Positions 35,701-44,877 are shown, numbered from the stretch's first letter. The stretch: DNA of 64,000 nucleotides from Streptomyces mutabilis (GCF_014649815.1 NZ_BMTT01000017.1:1-64000); one strand, 5' to 3'. The notes: generated by a model from the sequence alone, not told the origin. Made by a program: numbers and translations.

Positions 35701-35738
35701 GAGATACACCCGCCCACAGGGGACTGTGGGCGGATCTC
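35701..35738 (+). terminator. Hairpin after gabT
   Basis: CGCCCACAG (35711-35719) pairs perfectly with CTGTGGGCG (35724-35732) around a GGGA loop, with outer GAGAT/ATCTC pairing. It lies about 210 bp after the gabT stop and upstream of the 6C-type RNA, so it could end gabT readthrough. Confidence 0.4.
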
Positions 35739-35814
35739 AGGACGAGGCCTCCCCAGCTTCGACCTGGTCGTGCCTCGCGCACAACCGGAACTCGTGGGTT
35801 CCGGGTCTCCTCAC

Positions 35815-35955
35815 CGATCGGACGGTCGCCCGCCCCAAACCCCCCGGGGCGCGCGACGTTCCGGTCAGGACGGCCGCCCCGGCATCCGGGACGGCAGGTT
35901 CACCGAAGGGCCGGCATACTCCCCCCCTTGTGCCGGCCCTTCGGTGTGTTCCCGG
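35815..35955 (+). ncRNA. 6C-family small RNA
   Basis: Two adjacent stem-loops with C-rich loops match the actinobacterial 6C RNA family. Hairpin 1 (35825-35857) pairs GTCGCCCGCCCC with GGGGCGCGCGAC (one mismatch) around AAACCCCCC, a run of exactly six C. Hairpin 2 (35901-35946) has a perfect 16-bp stem starting CACCGAAGGGCCGGCA and a loop with seven C. The second stem could double as the terminator. C-rich loops are on the plus strand, which fixes the orientation. The ends given are approximate. The rest of the 533-bp gap 35494-36026 holds no evident gene. Confidence 0.75.
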
Positions 35956-36026
35956 GCCGGCCCTCCCTTCGCCACCCGCTCCAGGCGGTGCGACGCGGTG
36001 CCGGAGTGCCTGCGAAGCTGGGCGTC

Positions 36027-36704
36027 ATGCCGGTCCCCCCGCCCCGCACGCTGCCCGCCCTCCTCGCGCTGCCCGTCCTCCTCTTCGCCCTGATCACCTG
36101 GCAGGTCGCCGCCGACGGCCCGCTGATCGGCGCGGACAAACGGCTGAGCAGGGCACTCGTACACCCCGACCGGCTATCCGAGCTGCTGGCCGACCTCGGC
36201 AACGTACCGGTGGCCGTGCCCGTCCTCGCCCTCACGCTGGCGGGCGCGGCCTGGCACGGGCGCGCCAAAGGTACGGACCGCTGGTGGCTGCCGCCCCTGG
36301 CCGGGGCCCTGGCGATGGCTCTGGTGCCGGCACTGGTCGCCCCGCTGAAGGCGTGGACCGACCGCCCCGGCACCCCGGCGGTGCCCCCGGCCGTCGGCTA
36401 CTACCCCTCCGGCCACACCGCGACCGCGGTCGTCGCGTACGGCGCGGCGACGCTGCTGCTCCTTCCGCTGCTGCGGTCGCCGGCCGTCCGCCGCGGGCTG
36501 GTCGTGCTGTGCGCGGTCCTCGTCCTCGGCGCCTCCTACGGGCTGGTGCGCCGCGGCTACCACTGGCCACTGGACGTGGTGGCGAGTTGGTGTCTGGGCG
36601 CGGTGCTGCTGGTTGGGGTCGCGCTGGTGGCCGGCCGCACCGCGCTGCCGGCCACCCGAAGTACGCGTCGAAGTTCTTCTGGAACTCCCAGTTCGATCGA
36701 GTAA
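36027..36704 (+). CDS. PAP2-family membrane phosphatase
   Basis: A 225-residue protein with about six helices and the three acid-phosphatase signatures: KAWTDRPG, GYYPSGHTAT, and RRGYHWPLDVVASW. These give the KxxxxxxRP, PSGH and SRxxxxxHxxxD-type catalytic centre of lipid phosphatases, such as undecaprenyl-diphosphate or phosphatidate phosphatases. The last ~20 residues (TALPATRSTRRSSSGTPSSIE) read into the decayed chitinase remnant on the other strand, so the natural C-terminus was probably lost by a deletion. The catalytic core is intact. Confidence 0.82.
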   Translation: MPVPPPRTLPALLALPVLLFALITWQVAADGPLIGADKRLSRALVHPDRLSELLADLGNVPVAVPVLALTLAGAAWHGRAKGTDRWWLPPLAGALAMALVPALVAPLKAWTDRPGTPAVPPAVGYYPSGHTATAVVAYGAATLLLLPLLRSPAVRRGLVVLCAVLVLGASYGLVRRGYHWPLDVVASWCLGAVLLVGVALVAGRTALPATRSTRRSSSGTPSSIE

Positions 36705-36940
36705 CGGTCCCAGTTGATCGACCAGGTCATCAGGCCGCGCAGGGCGGGCCACGCGCCCACCCCCGGGTCCTGGCCGCCCCACTTGCCGGTGCCGTAGTAC
36801 TGGTAGCCGAGCTGGGCGAAGAAGGTCTTCAGGGGTGCCGTTCCAGCCGTCGAGGCCGGACTCGAAGCCGCCGTTCCTGGCGAGGTCCGCGTCGCGATGC
36901 ACGAGGCGGCGGCTCTGGCGGTGGAGGACGGCCGGGGGTG
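36655..36940 (-). pseudogene. Remnant of a GH18 chitinase-like gene
   Basis: Read on the minus strand, a piece gives GGQDPGVGAWPALRGLMTWS, a C-terminal GH18-like stretch (…SINWDR), then a frame change before NWEFQKNFDAYFG. Upstream in another frame is LARNGGFESGLDGWNGT, like a binding-module start. No start codon, signal peptide or catalytic DxxDxDxE motif is left. Frame changes and missing parts show decay. The remnant touches the PAP2 3' end. Confidence 0.6.
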
Positions 36941-36965
36941 AGGTGCGCAAGGGATTGACAACGGC

Positions 36966-36981
36966 ACTGGTCTGGACCAAG
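36966..36981. promoter_or_regulatory. DasR-like box (dre) left in the chitinase wreck
   Basis: ACTGGTCTGGACCAAG matches the known dre consensus ACTGGTCTAGACCACT at 13 of 16 positions. TTGACA at 36955-36960 lies just before it on the plus strand, the usual arrangement at Streptomyces chitinase promoters. A signal-peptide-like fragment follows to the right, so the site probably belonged to a plus-strand chitinolytic gene. Confidence 0.55.
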
Positions 36982-37039
36982 TCGGGCGCGCTCCACTTTC
37001 CTCCCCATGTCCGGGCGTACTTGCGGAACGCTCCAGACC

Positions 37040-37135
37040 GCTCGCGCGTCGCCCCCTCGTCACGCTGCTCACCGTCGCGGCGCTCGCCGCGTCCGGCATG
37101 ACCGCGCTCGCGTCGGCCGCCCGTGCGGCCCGGTT
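37040..37135 (+). pseudogene. Signal-peptide fragment of a lost secreted protein
   Basis: The plus strand reads LARRPLVTLLTVAALAASG and continues MTALASAARAA, a clear secretion signal. The frame is not open to the ATG at about 37004 without a shift, and no mature domain follows. With the dre-like promoter just upstream it looks like the 5' stump of a chitin-related gene. Confidence 0.4.
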
Positions 37136-37540
37136 CGAGGAGCGCCGGGTCCGTGAGGGTGCCGGTCCCGCCGGGCGGATCAGCCAGCGGGGGTTCCACC
37201 GGACGACACGCCTCCCGGGTGCGGCACCACGATCCAGGTGCCGAGTCCGGCCGTCCGGACGCCGGTGCCCACCCAGCGGGCCGCCGTGCCGGCCGGCACG
37301 AAGAAGCGCGTGCGCGCGTCGCCGAAATCGACGAGCACCGGGCCCGGTTGGTCCAGGACGCGGGAGAGCACGTCGAGGGTCGGATAGCCGAGCCGACTGG
37401 GCAGTATGAGCACGTCCCAGGCCTTGCCGGCGGGCAGCAGGGCGACCCCCAGGGATTGCGCTCCCACTCCTGCCGACAGGACTCGGGATCCGGTGCGACG
37501 GATGCCAACCACGCGACCGCCGTCTTCGCACCAGGCACGT
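37125..37540 (-). pseudogene. Frameshifted remnant of a hypothetical gene
   Basis: Three frames on the minus strand combine into one protein-like path: AVAWLASVAPDPESCRQEWE, then WDVLILPSRLGYPTLDVLSR through RTRFFVPAGTAARWVGTGVR, then GTGTLTDPALLE. The middle part alone is an open 125-codon frame (37180-37557). From memory it resembles short Streptomyces proteins related to primase-polymerase N-termini, but this is weak. At least two shifts make it a pseudogene. Confidence 0.4.
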
Positions 37541-37542
37541 GA

Positions 37543-37596
37543 AGACCTCCCTCTCACTCGTGGACGCGGGATGCGTCACGGGGGAGAGGGAGGTCT
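37543..37596. terminator. Large hairpin after the FAD-oxidoreductase gene
   Basis: Perfect 13-bp arms AGACCTCCCTCTC (37543-37555) and complement (37584-37596). The loop itself can pair further (CGTGGACGC with GCGTCACG). It lies 75 bp past the stop at 37671 and should end the minus-strand polyamine operon. Confidence 0.6.
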
Positions 37597-37670
37597 CCCG
37601 GCGGGCATTACGCGGGTTGCGGCGCCTCATTGGCGTGGACCCGGTCACACGGGCGGCGGCCGCGGGGCGC

Positions 37671-39098
37671 TCAGCTGTCGAAACCCAGCCCCAGCTTGTC
37701 CATCGTCCGCAGCCACAGGTTGCGCCGGCCGCCGTGCGCGTCCGCGCGGGCCAGCGACCACTTGGTGAGCGCGATGCCGGTCCAGGCGAAGGGCTCGGGC
37801 GGGAAGGGCAGCGGCTTCCTGCGGACCATCTCCAGCTCCGTGCGCTCGGTGCGCTCCCCCGCCAGCAGGTCCAGCATCACCTCGGCACCGAACCGGGTGG
37901 CGCCCACGCCGAGGCCGGTGTACCCGGCCGCGTAGGCCACCTTCCCCTGGTGGGCGGTGCCGAAGAACGCCGAGAAGCGGGAGCAGGTGTCGATCGCGCC
38001 GCCCCAGGCGTGGGTGAAGCGGACGCCTTCCAGCTGCGGGAAGCAGGTGAAGAAGTGCCCGGCGAGCTTGGCGTACGTCTCGGGGCGGTCGTCGTACTCG
38101 GCGCGCACCCGGCCGCCGTACGGGTAGACCGCGTCGTAACCGCCCCACAGGATCCGGTTGTCGGCGGAGAGGCGGAAGTAGTGGAACTGGTTGGCGCTGT
38201 CGCCGAGTCCCTGCCGGTTCTTCCAGCCGATCGAGGCGAGCTGCGCGTCGGTGAGCGGCTCGGTCATCAGGGCGTAGTCGTAGACCGGGACGGTGTACGA
38301 GCGGACCCTGCGGACCAGGTTCGGGAAGACGTTGGTGCCGAGTGCGACCGTGCGGGCGCGGACGCCGCCGTAGGGGGTGCGTACGGCCATGCCGGCGCCG
38401 TACGGCCGCAGGGTGAGGGCCGGGGTGTGCTCGTGGACGCGGACGCCGAGGTCGAGGCAGGCGCGCTTGAGGCCCCAGGCGAGCTTGGCGGGGTTGACCA
38501 TGGCCACGCCCCGGCGGTCGTACAGACCTGCGCGGAACGTGGGTGAGTCGACCTGTTCCCGTACGGCCTCGGTGTCCAGGTACTCGACGCCGTCGGCCAG
38601 GCCCTTGGCGCTGATCTCCTGGTGCCAGTCGTGAAGCTCCCGGGCCTGGTAGGGCTCGGTGGCCACGTCGATCTCGCCGGTGCGCTCGAAGTCGCAGTCG
38701 ATGCGGTGGCGGGCGACCGTTTCCTCGATGGCGTCGAGGTTGCGGGCGCCGAGTGTCTCCAGCCGGTGGATCTCGTCGGGCCAGCGGGTGAGGCCGTTGG
38801 ACAGCCCGTGGGTGAGGGACGCGGCGCAGAAGCCGCCGTTGCGGCCGGAGGCGGCCCAGCCCACCTCCCGGCCTTCCAACAGCACCACGTCCCGCCCCGG
38901 GTCACGCTCCTTGGCGATCAGCGCGGTCCACAGTCCGCTGTAGCCGCCGCCGACGACCAGCAGGTCGCAGGTCTCGGGGCCGGTGAGGGCGGGCTGCGGG
39001 CGGGGACGGCCGGGGTCGTCCAGCCAGTACGGGACCGGCTGGGCGTCGGAGAGGGATTGCGTCCAGTCGTTGCTGCGGCTCATGGCGCTCGGGGCCAT
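37671..39098 (-). CDS. FAD-dependent amine oxidoreductase (PuuB-like)
   Basis: A 475-residue DadA/PuuB-type flavoprotein. The FAD dinucleotide fold is LLVVGGGYSGLWTALIAKE, followed by GRNGGFCAASLTHGLS. The C-terminal FAD segment is AYAAGYTGLGVGATRFGAEV. PuuB oxidises gamma-glutamylputrescine to the aldehyde; close relatives oxidise glycine-type amines. Its place at the end of the PotABCD operon, together with an aminobutyraldehyde-type dehydrogenase, favours polyamine breakdown. The ATG at 39098 has GGGAG upstream. The gamma-glutamyl ligase needed for the Puu route is not in the window. Confidence 0.82.
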   Translation of the reverse strand: MAPSAMSRSNDWTQSLSDAQPVPYWLDDPGRPRPQPALTGPETCDLLVVGGGYSGLWTALIAKERDPGRDVVLLEGREVGWAASGRNGGFCAASLTHGLSNGLTRWPDEIHRLETLGARNLDAIEETVARHRIDCDFERTGEIDVATEPYQARELHDWHQEISAKGLADGVEYLDTEAVREQVDSPTFRAGLYDRRGVAMVNPAKLAWGLKRACLDLGVRVHEHTPALTLRPYGAGMAVRTPYGGVRARTVALGTNVFPNLVRRVRSYTVPVYDYALMTEPLTDAQLASIGWKNRQGLGDSANQFHYFRLSADNRILWGGYDAVYPYGGRVRAEYDDRPETYAKLAGHFFTCFPQLEGVRFTHAWGGAIDTCSRFSAFFGTAHQGKVAYAAGYTGLGVGATRFGAEVMLDLLAGERTERTELEMVRRKPLPFPPEPFAWTGIALTKWSLARADAHGGRRNLWLRTMDKLGLGFDS

Positions 39099-39133
39099 GA
39101 TGTCAACTCCCTACGTATGCGGTACGCGAGGCA

Positions 39134-39934
39134 CTATGCCTTGCGGCGATTCCGGCGGTCGCCGATGACCATGGAGGCCAGGACGAACAGCACGGCGATG
39201 ACGAACATGGCCGTACCGACGACGTTGATCTGAACGGGCGTTCCGCGCTGGGCCGATCCCCAGACGAACATGGGGAAGGTGACGGTGGAGCCCGCGTTGA
39301 AATTGGTGATGATGAAATCGTCGAAGGAGAGCGCGAAGGCGAGCAGCGCTCCGGCGGCGATTCCGGGGGCCGCGATGGGCAGCGTGACCCGGACGAAGGT
39401 CTGGAAGGGACCGGCGTACAGGTCCTGCGCCGCCTGCTCCAGCCTCGGGTCCATCGACATCACGCGCGCCTTGACCGCCGTCACGACGAAGCTGAGGCAG
39501 AACATGATGTGGGCGGTCAGGACCGTCCAGAAGCCCAGCTGAGCACCCATGTTCAGGAACAGGGTGAGCAGCGAGGCGGCCATCACGACCTCGGGCATCG
39601 CCATCGGCAGGAAGATCAACGAGTTGATCGCGCCGCGAGCCCGGAACCGGTAACGGACCAGCGCGAAGGCGATCGCCGTGCCGAGCGCCGTGGCGCCCAG
39701 CGTCGCCCAGAAGGCGATCTGGAGACTCAGCGACAGGGAACCGCACAGTCCGGAGACGCCGCACGGGTCCTTCCAGGCGTCCGTGGAGAACTGCTGCCAT
39801 TCGTAGTTGAAGCGCCCGTTCGGTTTGTTGAACGAGAAAACCGTCACGATGACATTGGGCAGCACGAGATAAGCGAGCGTCAGCAGCCCGGCGATCACTA
39901 CCAGATTGCGCTTGCACCAGTTGACGAAGGCCAT
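39134..39934 (-). CDS. potC: Spermidine/putrescine ABC transporter permease (PotC-like)
   Basis: A 266-residue permease with six helices. The loop EQAAQDLYAGPFQTFVRVTLPI is the EAA contact site for the ATPase. The FALSFDDFIITNFNAGSTVTFP stretch is highly characteristic of PotC. Its ATG directly abuts the stop of the PotB-like gene. It forms the inner-membrane channel with PotB for polyamine import. Confidence 0.9.
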   Translation of the reverse strand: MAFVNWCKRNLVVIAGLLTLAYLVLPNVIVTVFSFNKPNGRFNYEWQQFSTDAWKDPCGVSGLCGSLSLSLQIAFWATLGATALGTAIAFALVRYRFRARGAINSLIFLPMAMPEVVMAASLLTLFLNMGAQLGFWTVLTAHIMFCLSFVVTAVKARVMSMDPRLEQAAQDLYAGPFQTFVRVTLPIAAPGIAAGALLAFALSFDDFIITNFNAGSTVTFPMFVWGSAQRGTPVQINVVGTAMFVIAVLFVLASMVIGDRRNRRKA

Positions 39935-40864
39935 TTAAACCAGATCCTCCGTCCCCGACTTGCGGATGTAGAAGGTGACCATGGCGAGGATCGCGGCCAT
40001 CAGGATGAAGGAGAGCGCCGCCGCCGTCGGATAGTCCAGCACCCGCAGGAACTGCGACTGGATCACGTTTCCGATCATTCCGGTGTCCGCCGAGCCCAGC
40101 AGGGACGCGTTGACGTAGTCGCCGGTCGCCGGGATGAAGGTCAGCAGCGTCCCGGAGACGACGCCGGGCATCGAGAGCGGGAAGGTGACCTTGCGGAAGA
40201 CCGTGGAAGGCTTGGCGTACAGGTCGCCCGCGGCCTCGTGCAGCCGGCCGTCGATGCGCTCCAGCGACGTGTACAGCGGCAGGATCATGAACGGCAGGAA
40301 GTTGTACGTCAGGCCGCAGACCACCGCGAGCGGCGTGGCCAGCACCCGGTCGCCGGCCGTCCAGCCGAGCCAGCTGGTGACGTCCAGGACGTGCAGCGTG
40401 TTCAGGGCGCCGACGACCGGGCCGCCGTCGGCGAGGATCGTCTTCCAGGCCAGGGTGCGGATCAGGAAGCTGGTGAAGAACGGCGCGATCACCAGGATCA
40501 TGATCAGATTCCGCCAGCGGCCGGCGCGGAAGGCGATCAGGTAGGCGAGCGGATAGCCGAGCAGCAGGCACAGCACGGTCGCGGAGGCGGCGTAGGCGAC
40601 CGACCGCAGGAACTGCGGCCAGTACTCGGACACCGCGTCCCAGTAGGTGACGAAGTGCCAGGTGACCCTGTAGCCCTCCTCCAGCGAGCCCGTCTGCACG
40701 GACGTGGAGGCCTGGTAGATCATCGGCGCCGCGAAGAAGACGACGAGCCACAGGATGCCGGGCAGCAGCAGCCAGTACGGCGTCCAGCGGCCCCTCTTGC
40801 GCGGGGGCTTGTCCTCCGGCGCGGGCGGGGAGAGCGGTGGTGGCGCCTCGGTGAGGGTGGACAT
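39935..40864 (-). CDS. potB: Spermidine/putrescine ABC transporter permease (PotB-like)
   Basis: A 309-residue permease, with a proline-rich cytoplasmic N-terminus before the first helix (YWLLLPGILWLVVFFAAP). The EAA loop is HEAAGDLYAKPSTVFRKVTFPL. The segment IPATGDYVNASLLGS is typical of PotB. The start shares a base with the PotA stop (TGATG at 40862-40866), so translation is coupled. Confidence 0.9.
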   Translation of the reverse strand: MSTLTEAPPPLSPPAPEDKPPRKRGRWTPYWLLLPGILWLVVFFAAPMIYQASTSVQTGSLEEGYRVTWHFVTYWDAVSEYWPQFLRSVAYAASATVLCLLLGYPLAYLIAFRAGRWRNLIMILVIAPFFTSFLIRTLAWKTILADGGPVVGALNTLHVLDVTSWLGWTAGDRVLATPLAVVCGLTYNFLPFMILPLYTSLERIDGRLHEAAGDLYAKPSTVFRKVTFPLSMPGVVSGTLLTFIPATGDYVNASLLGSADTGMIGNVIQSQFLRVLDYPTAAALSFILMAAILAMVTFYIRKSGTEDLV

Positions 40865-42042
40865 CAGGCGGTCTCCCCCTCGGCGACTCCCGCGTCGATG
40901 TCCTGGGCGGCGTCGAGGCCGAAGGTGTGCGCCGGGTTCCAGTGCAGGACGACGTCGGCGCCGGGGGCGAGGCGGGCGTCGCGGTCGATGTTCTGGGCGT
41001 ACACCTCGAACTCGGGGCAGGCCGCGCAGTCCACGACGTACTGCGTGGAGACGCCGATGAAACTGGTGTTGGAGATCTTGCCGGTGATGCGGTTGCGGCC
41101 CTCGGGGATGGAGCCGGCCTCGTCGGCGTGGGTGATGCTGATCTTCTCCGGGCGCACTCCGACCAGGACCTTGCCGCCGGCCCGGGCCGGCGCGGAACAG
41201 CGTGCGCCGGGCAGGACCAGCTTGTCGCCGGCCGCCTTCACCACGACGTCGTCGCCGCTGCGGGTGTCGACCTCGGCCCCGATGAGGTTGGAGGTGCCCA
41301 GGAAGTTGGCGACGAAGGTGGTCCGCGGGTTCTCGTAGAGGTCGGCGGGGGCGCCCAGTTGCTCCACCCGGCCCCCGTTCATCACGGCGACCCGGTCGGC
41401 CATGGTCATGGCCTCCTCCTGGTCGTGCGTGACGTGCACGAAGGTGATGCCGACCTCGGTCTGGATGCGCTTGAGCTCCAGCTGCATCTGGCGGCGCAGC
41501 TTGAGGTCGAGGGCGCCGAGCGGTTCATCGAGGAGCAGCACCTTGGGGTGGTTGATCAGGGCGCGGGCGACCGCGACGCGCTGCTGCTGGCCACCGGAGA
41601 GCTGGTGCGGCTTCTTGCGGGCCTGCTCCCCGAGCTGCACGAGCTCGAGCATCTCCCCGACCTGCTTCTTCACGCTCTTGATGCCGCGTCGGCGCAGGCC
41701 GAAGGCGACGTTCTCGAAGATGTCGAGGTGCGGGAAGAGGGCGTAGGACTGGAAGACCGTGTTGACCGGCCGTTTGTACGGCGGCAGCGCGGTCACGTCC
41801 TGGTCGCCGAGGTGGACGGTGCCGCCGCTGGGCTCCTCCAGTCCGGCGATCACGCGCAGGGTGGTGGTCTTGCCGCAGCCGGATGCGCCGAGCAGGGCGA
41901 AGAATGAGCCCTGGGGCACGGTCAGGTCGAGCGGGTGCACGGCGGTGAAGGAGCCGTAGGTCTTGCTGATGCCGGAGAGGCGGACGTCGCCGCCGTGCTC
42001 CGTCGCGTCTGTGCGCGTCTGCGTCGTCGTCATCGTCGTCAC
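40864..42042 (-). CDS. potA: Polyamine ABC transporter ATPase (PotA-like)
   Basis: A 392-residue ATP-binding subunit. Walker A is [13 protein letters not shown], the signature is [16 protein letters not shown], Walker B is [12 protein letters not shown], and the H-loop is [10 protein letters not shown]-terminal TOBE-type domain follows. It powers import through PotB and PotC. The GTG at 42042 overlaps the binding-protein stop (GTGA); an ATG three codons later is also possible. Confidence 0.92.
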   Translation of the reverse strand: MTTMTTTQTRTDATEHGGDVRLSGISKTYGSFTAVHPLDLTVPQGSFFALLGASGCGKTTTLRVIAGLEEPSGGTVHLGDQDVTALPPYKRPVNTVFQSYALFPHLDIFENVAFGLRRRGIKSVKKQVGEMLELVQLGEQARKKPHQLSGGQQQRVAVARALINHPKVLLLDEPLGALDLKLRRQMQLELKRIQTEVGITFVHVTHDQEEAMTMADRVAVMNGGRVEQLGAPADLYENPRTTFVANFLGTSNLIGAEVDTRSGDDVVVKAAGDKLVLPGARCSAPARAGGKVLVGVRPEKISITHADEAGSIPEGRNRITGKISNTSFIGVSTQYVVDCAACPEFEVYAQNIDRDARLAPGADVVLHWNPAHTFGLDAAQDIDAGVAEGETA

Positions 42043-43286
42043 GCCCCAGTGAGCTTCGCGAACTTCTCTTCGTAGGCCGTCTCTTCCTTCGGGCTCAGTG
42101 AGCGGAAGGCACGGGACCGGCCCTGCATGGCCTGGTCGGGAATGATCAGCGGGTTGTTCGCCGCGTCCTCGTCGATCTTCGCAAGCTCGTCCTTCACCCC
42201 GTCCACGGGACAGACGAAGTTGATGTAGGCGGCGAGCTGCGCGGCCGGCCCCGGCTCGTAGTAGTAGTCCATGAGCCGCTCGGCGTTCGTCTTGTGGCGC
42301 GCCTTGTTGGGGATGAGCATGTTGTCGCTGGACGTGATGTATCCGCTGTCCGGGATGACGAAGTCGACGTCCGGGTTGTCCGCCTTGAGCTGGACGACGT
42401 CCCCGGCCCAGGCCAAGCAGGCCGCGAAGTCGCCCTTGCTGATGTCGGCGGTGTAGTCGTTGCCGGTGAAGCGGCGTATCTGGCCGCTGTCGACGCCCTT
42501 CTGGAGCCGGGCGATCGCCGCGTCGTACTCGTCGTCGGTGAAGCGGGCCGGGTCCTTGCCCATGTCGAGCAGCACCATGCCGACGGTGTCGCGCATCTCG
42601 GTGAGGAAGCCGACGCGCCCCTTGAGCTCGGGGTTGTCGAGCAGGTCGGAGACCGTCTTGACCTCGACGCCGTCCAGCGCCTTCTTGTTGTAGGCGATGA
42701 CGGTCGAGATGCCCTGCCAGGGGTACGAGTAGGCGCGGCCCGGGTCCCAGTCGGGGTTGCGGAACTGCGGTGACAGGTTGGCGAAGGCGTGCGGCAGGTT
42801 GGCCGGGTCCAGCTTCTGGACCCAGCCGAGGCGGATCAGGCGGGCGGCGAGCCAGTCGGTGAGCACGATGATGTCGCGCCCGGTCTCCTGGCCGGCGGAG
42901 AGCTGCGGCTGGATCTTGCCGAAGAACTCGCCGTTGTCGTTGATGTCCTCGGTGTACTTGACCTTGACGCCGGTGCGTTTCGTGAACGCCTCCAACGTGG
43001 GGTGGCGTCGGCCGCTCTCGTCGACGTCCATGTACTCGGTCCAGTTGGAGAAGTTGACTACCTTCTCCTCCTTGGACCGGTCGTCGGACGACACGCCGCC
43101 CTCGGTCTTGCCGGCCGGCGGGATGCCGCAGGCGCTCAGTGTGCCGAGGCCGCCGACCGCGAGCGCGCCGCCCGCGGAGGCGCGCAGCAGTGAGCGGCGG
43201 GTGAGGGCGGCCCTGCCGCTGGTGAAACTGCGCCGCATGGCGGCCGCTCGGGCCGGGGACAGGCGGTCGGGCTCGTACTGCTCCAT
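42039..43286 (-). CDS. potD: Polyamine-binding lipoprotein (PotD/PotF-like)
   Basis: A 415-residue binding protein with a twin-arginine motif LTRRSLLRASAGG and lipobox LSAC, so it is a Tat-exported lipoprotein. The mature part has VVNFSNWTEYMD, WQGISTVIAYNKKALDG, and SSDNMLIPNKARHKTNAE, as in spermidine/putrescine-binding proteins. The start ATG at 43286 leaves a long N-terminal tail before the signal; a shorter start at MRRSFTSGR cannot be excluded. It lies 55 bp after the dehydrogenase gene in the same operon. Confidence 0.88.
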   Translation of the reverse strand: MEQYEPDRLSPARAAAMRRSFTSGRAALTRRSLLRASAGGALAVGGLGTLSACGIPPAGKTEGGVSSDDRSKEEKVVNFSNWTEYMDVDESGRRHPTLEAFTKRTGVKVKYTEDINDNGEFFGKIQPQLSAGQETGRDIIVLTDWLAARLIRLGWVQKLDPANLPHAFANLSPQFRNPDWDPGRAYSYPWQGISTVIAYNKKALDGVEVKTVSDLLDNPELKGRVGFLTEMRDTVGMVLLDMGKDPARFTDDEYDAAIARLQKGVDSGQIRRFTGNDYTADISKGDFAACLAWAGDVVQLKADNPDVDFVIPDSGYITSSDNMLIPNKARHKTNAERLMDYYYEPGPAAQLAAYINFVCPVDGVKDELAKIDEDAANNPLIIPDQAMQGRSRAFRSLSPKEETAYEEKFAKLTGA

Positions 43287-43341
43287 GCGCGTGGTTGCCC
43301 TTTCGGGTGTCTCGGCCGTGGTCGGCGGCCTCTCGTCGTGA

Positions 43342-44877
43342 CTATCGGTCCCCGAAGACGGTGCGGTGCCAGTCCTTGGCCGCCACCGCGGTGTTGTCGA
43401 ACATGACGTGCTTGACCTGCGTGTACTCCTCGAAGGAGTAGGCGGACATGTCCTTGCCGAAGCCGGACGCCTGGTATCCGCCGTGCGGCATCTCGCTGAT
43501 GATCGGGATGTGGTCGTTGACCCACACGCAGCCCGCCTTGATCTCGCGGGTGGCACGGTTCGCCCGGTACACGTCCCGGCTCCAGGCGGACGCGGCGAGC
43601 CCGTACGGGGTGTCGTTGGCCAACCGGATGCCCTCGTCGTCCGTGTCGAAGGGCAGCACGACCAGGACCGGCCCGAAGATCTCGGACTGGACGGCCTCGC
43701 TGTCCTGCGCGGCGTCCGCGATGAGGGTGGGCCGGTAGTAGGCGCCGTCCTTCAGGTCGCCCTGCGGTGCCTGGCCGCCGCACACCACGCGCGCGTAGGA
43801 GCGGGCCCGGTCGACGAAGCCGGCGACGCGGTCCCGCTGGACGTGGCTGACCAGCGGTCCGAGGTCGGTACCGGGAGCGAAGGGGTCGCCGACGCGGACG
43901 GTGTCCATGAGGGCGGCGGTCTTCTCGACGAACGCCTCGTAGAGGGGCCGCTGTACGTACGCGCGCGTGGCGGCCGTGCAGTCCTGGCCGGTGTTGATGA
44001 GGGCGCCCGCGACCGCGCCGTGGACGGCCGCGTCGAGGTCGGCGTCGTCGAAGACGAGGAAGGGCGCCTTGCCGCCGAGCTCCAGGTGCAGGCGCTTGAC
44101 GGTGGCCGTGGCGACCTCGGCGACGCGCTTGCCGACGGCGGTGGAGCCGGTGAAGGAGGTCATGGCGACGTCCGGGTGGCCGACGAGGTGCTCACCGGCC
44201 TCCCGCCCCGTCCCGCTGACGATGTTGATCACACCGTCGGGGATGCCGGCCTCGGTCGCCGCCTGGGCGAACATCAGCGAGGTCAGCGGGGTGATCTCGG
44301 CGGGCTTCAGCACGATGGTGTTGCCCGCGGCGATCGCCGGGAGGATCTTCCAGGCGGCCATCTGGAGCGGATAGTTCCAGGGCGCGACGGACCCGACGAC
44401 GCCGATCGGCTCGCGGCGCACGTACGAGGTGTGGTCCCCTGAGTACTCCCCCGCCGACTGGCCCTGGAGGTGCCGGGCGGCGCCGGCGAAGAAGGCCGCG
44501 TTGTCGACTGTACCCGGCACGTCGAACTCGCGGGTCAGCTTCAGGGGCTTCCCGCACTGGAGCGACTCCGCGCGGGCGAAGTCCTCGGCGCGCTCGGCGA
44601 GGACGGCGGCGAACCGGTGCAGGGCGTCGGAGCGTTCGCCCGGGGTGGCACCGGCCCAGCCGGGGAACGCCTCCCGCGCCGCGGCGACGGCCGCGTCGAC
44701 GTCGTCGGGACCGGCGAGTTCGTAGGTCAGGACCCCCTCGCCGGTCGCCGGGTCGACGACGGTGTGCGTGCGCCCGGAGGTGCCCTTCGTCAGACGGCCC
44801 GCGATGTACTGGGCCCCGTCCGCGAAGCGGTCCTGGGCCGGGAATCGGTCCGGGGTGTCGTTGCCCGGGTTGTGCAT
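43342..44877 (-). CDS. Gamma-aminobutyraldehyde dehydrogenase-like enzyme
   Basis: A 511-residue NAD-dependent aldehyde dehydrogenase with APWNYPLQMAAWK, SFTGSTAVGKRVAE, LHLELGGKAPFLVF, and catalytic Cys300 in TGQDCTAATRAY. It is closest in motif style to PatD/PuuC-type enzymes that oxidise the aldehydes made from putrescine. It heads the potDABC-puuB-like operon, with GAGGAGAG before the ATG. A perfect inverted repeat, GATTCCGT..ACGGAATC, lies about 95 bp upstream and may be its operator. Confidence 0.88.
   Translation of the reverse strand: MHNPGNDTPDRFPAQDRFADGAQYIAGRLTKGTSGRTHTVVDPATGEGVLTYELAGPDDVDAAVAAAREAFPGWAGATPGERSDALHRFAAVLAERAEDFARAESLQCGKPLKLTREFDVPGTVDNAAFFAGAARHLQGQSAGEYSGDHTSYVRREPIGVVGSVAPWNYPLQMAAWKILPAIAAGNTIVLKPAEITPLTSLMFAQAATEAGIPDGVINIVSGTGREAGEHLVGHPDVAMTSFTGSTAVGKRVAEVATATVKRLHLELGGKAPFLVFDDADLDAAVHGAVAGALINTGQDCTAATRAYVQRPLYEAFVEKTAALMDTVRVGDPFAPGTDLGPLVSHVQRDRVAGFVDRARSYARVVCGGQAPQGDLKDGAYYRPTLIADAAQDSEAVQSEIFGPVLVVLPFDTDDEGIRLANDTPYGLAASAWSRDVYRANRATREIKAGCVWVNDHIPIISEMPHGGYQASGFGKDMSAYSFEEYTQVKHVMFDNTAVAAKDWHRTVFGDR

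Noticed and set aside
36557-37648. Single 363-codon minus-strand protein
   Set aside because: It strings together parts of different remnants in mixed frames; only short pieces resemble proteins.
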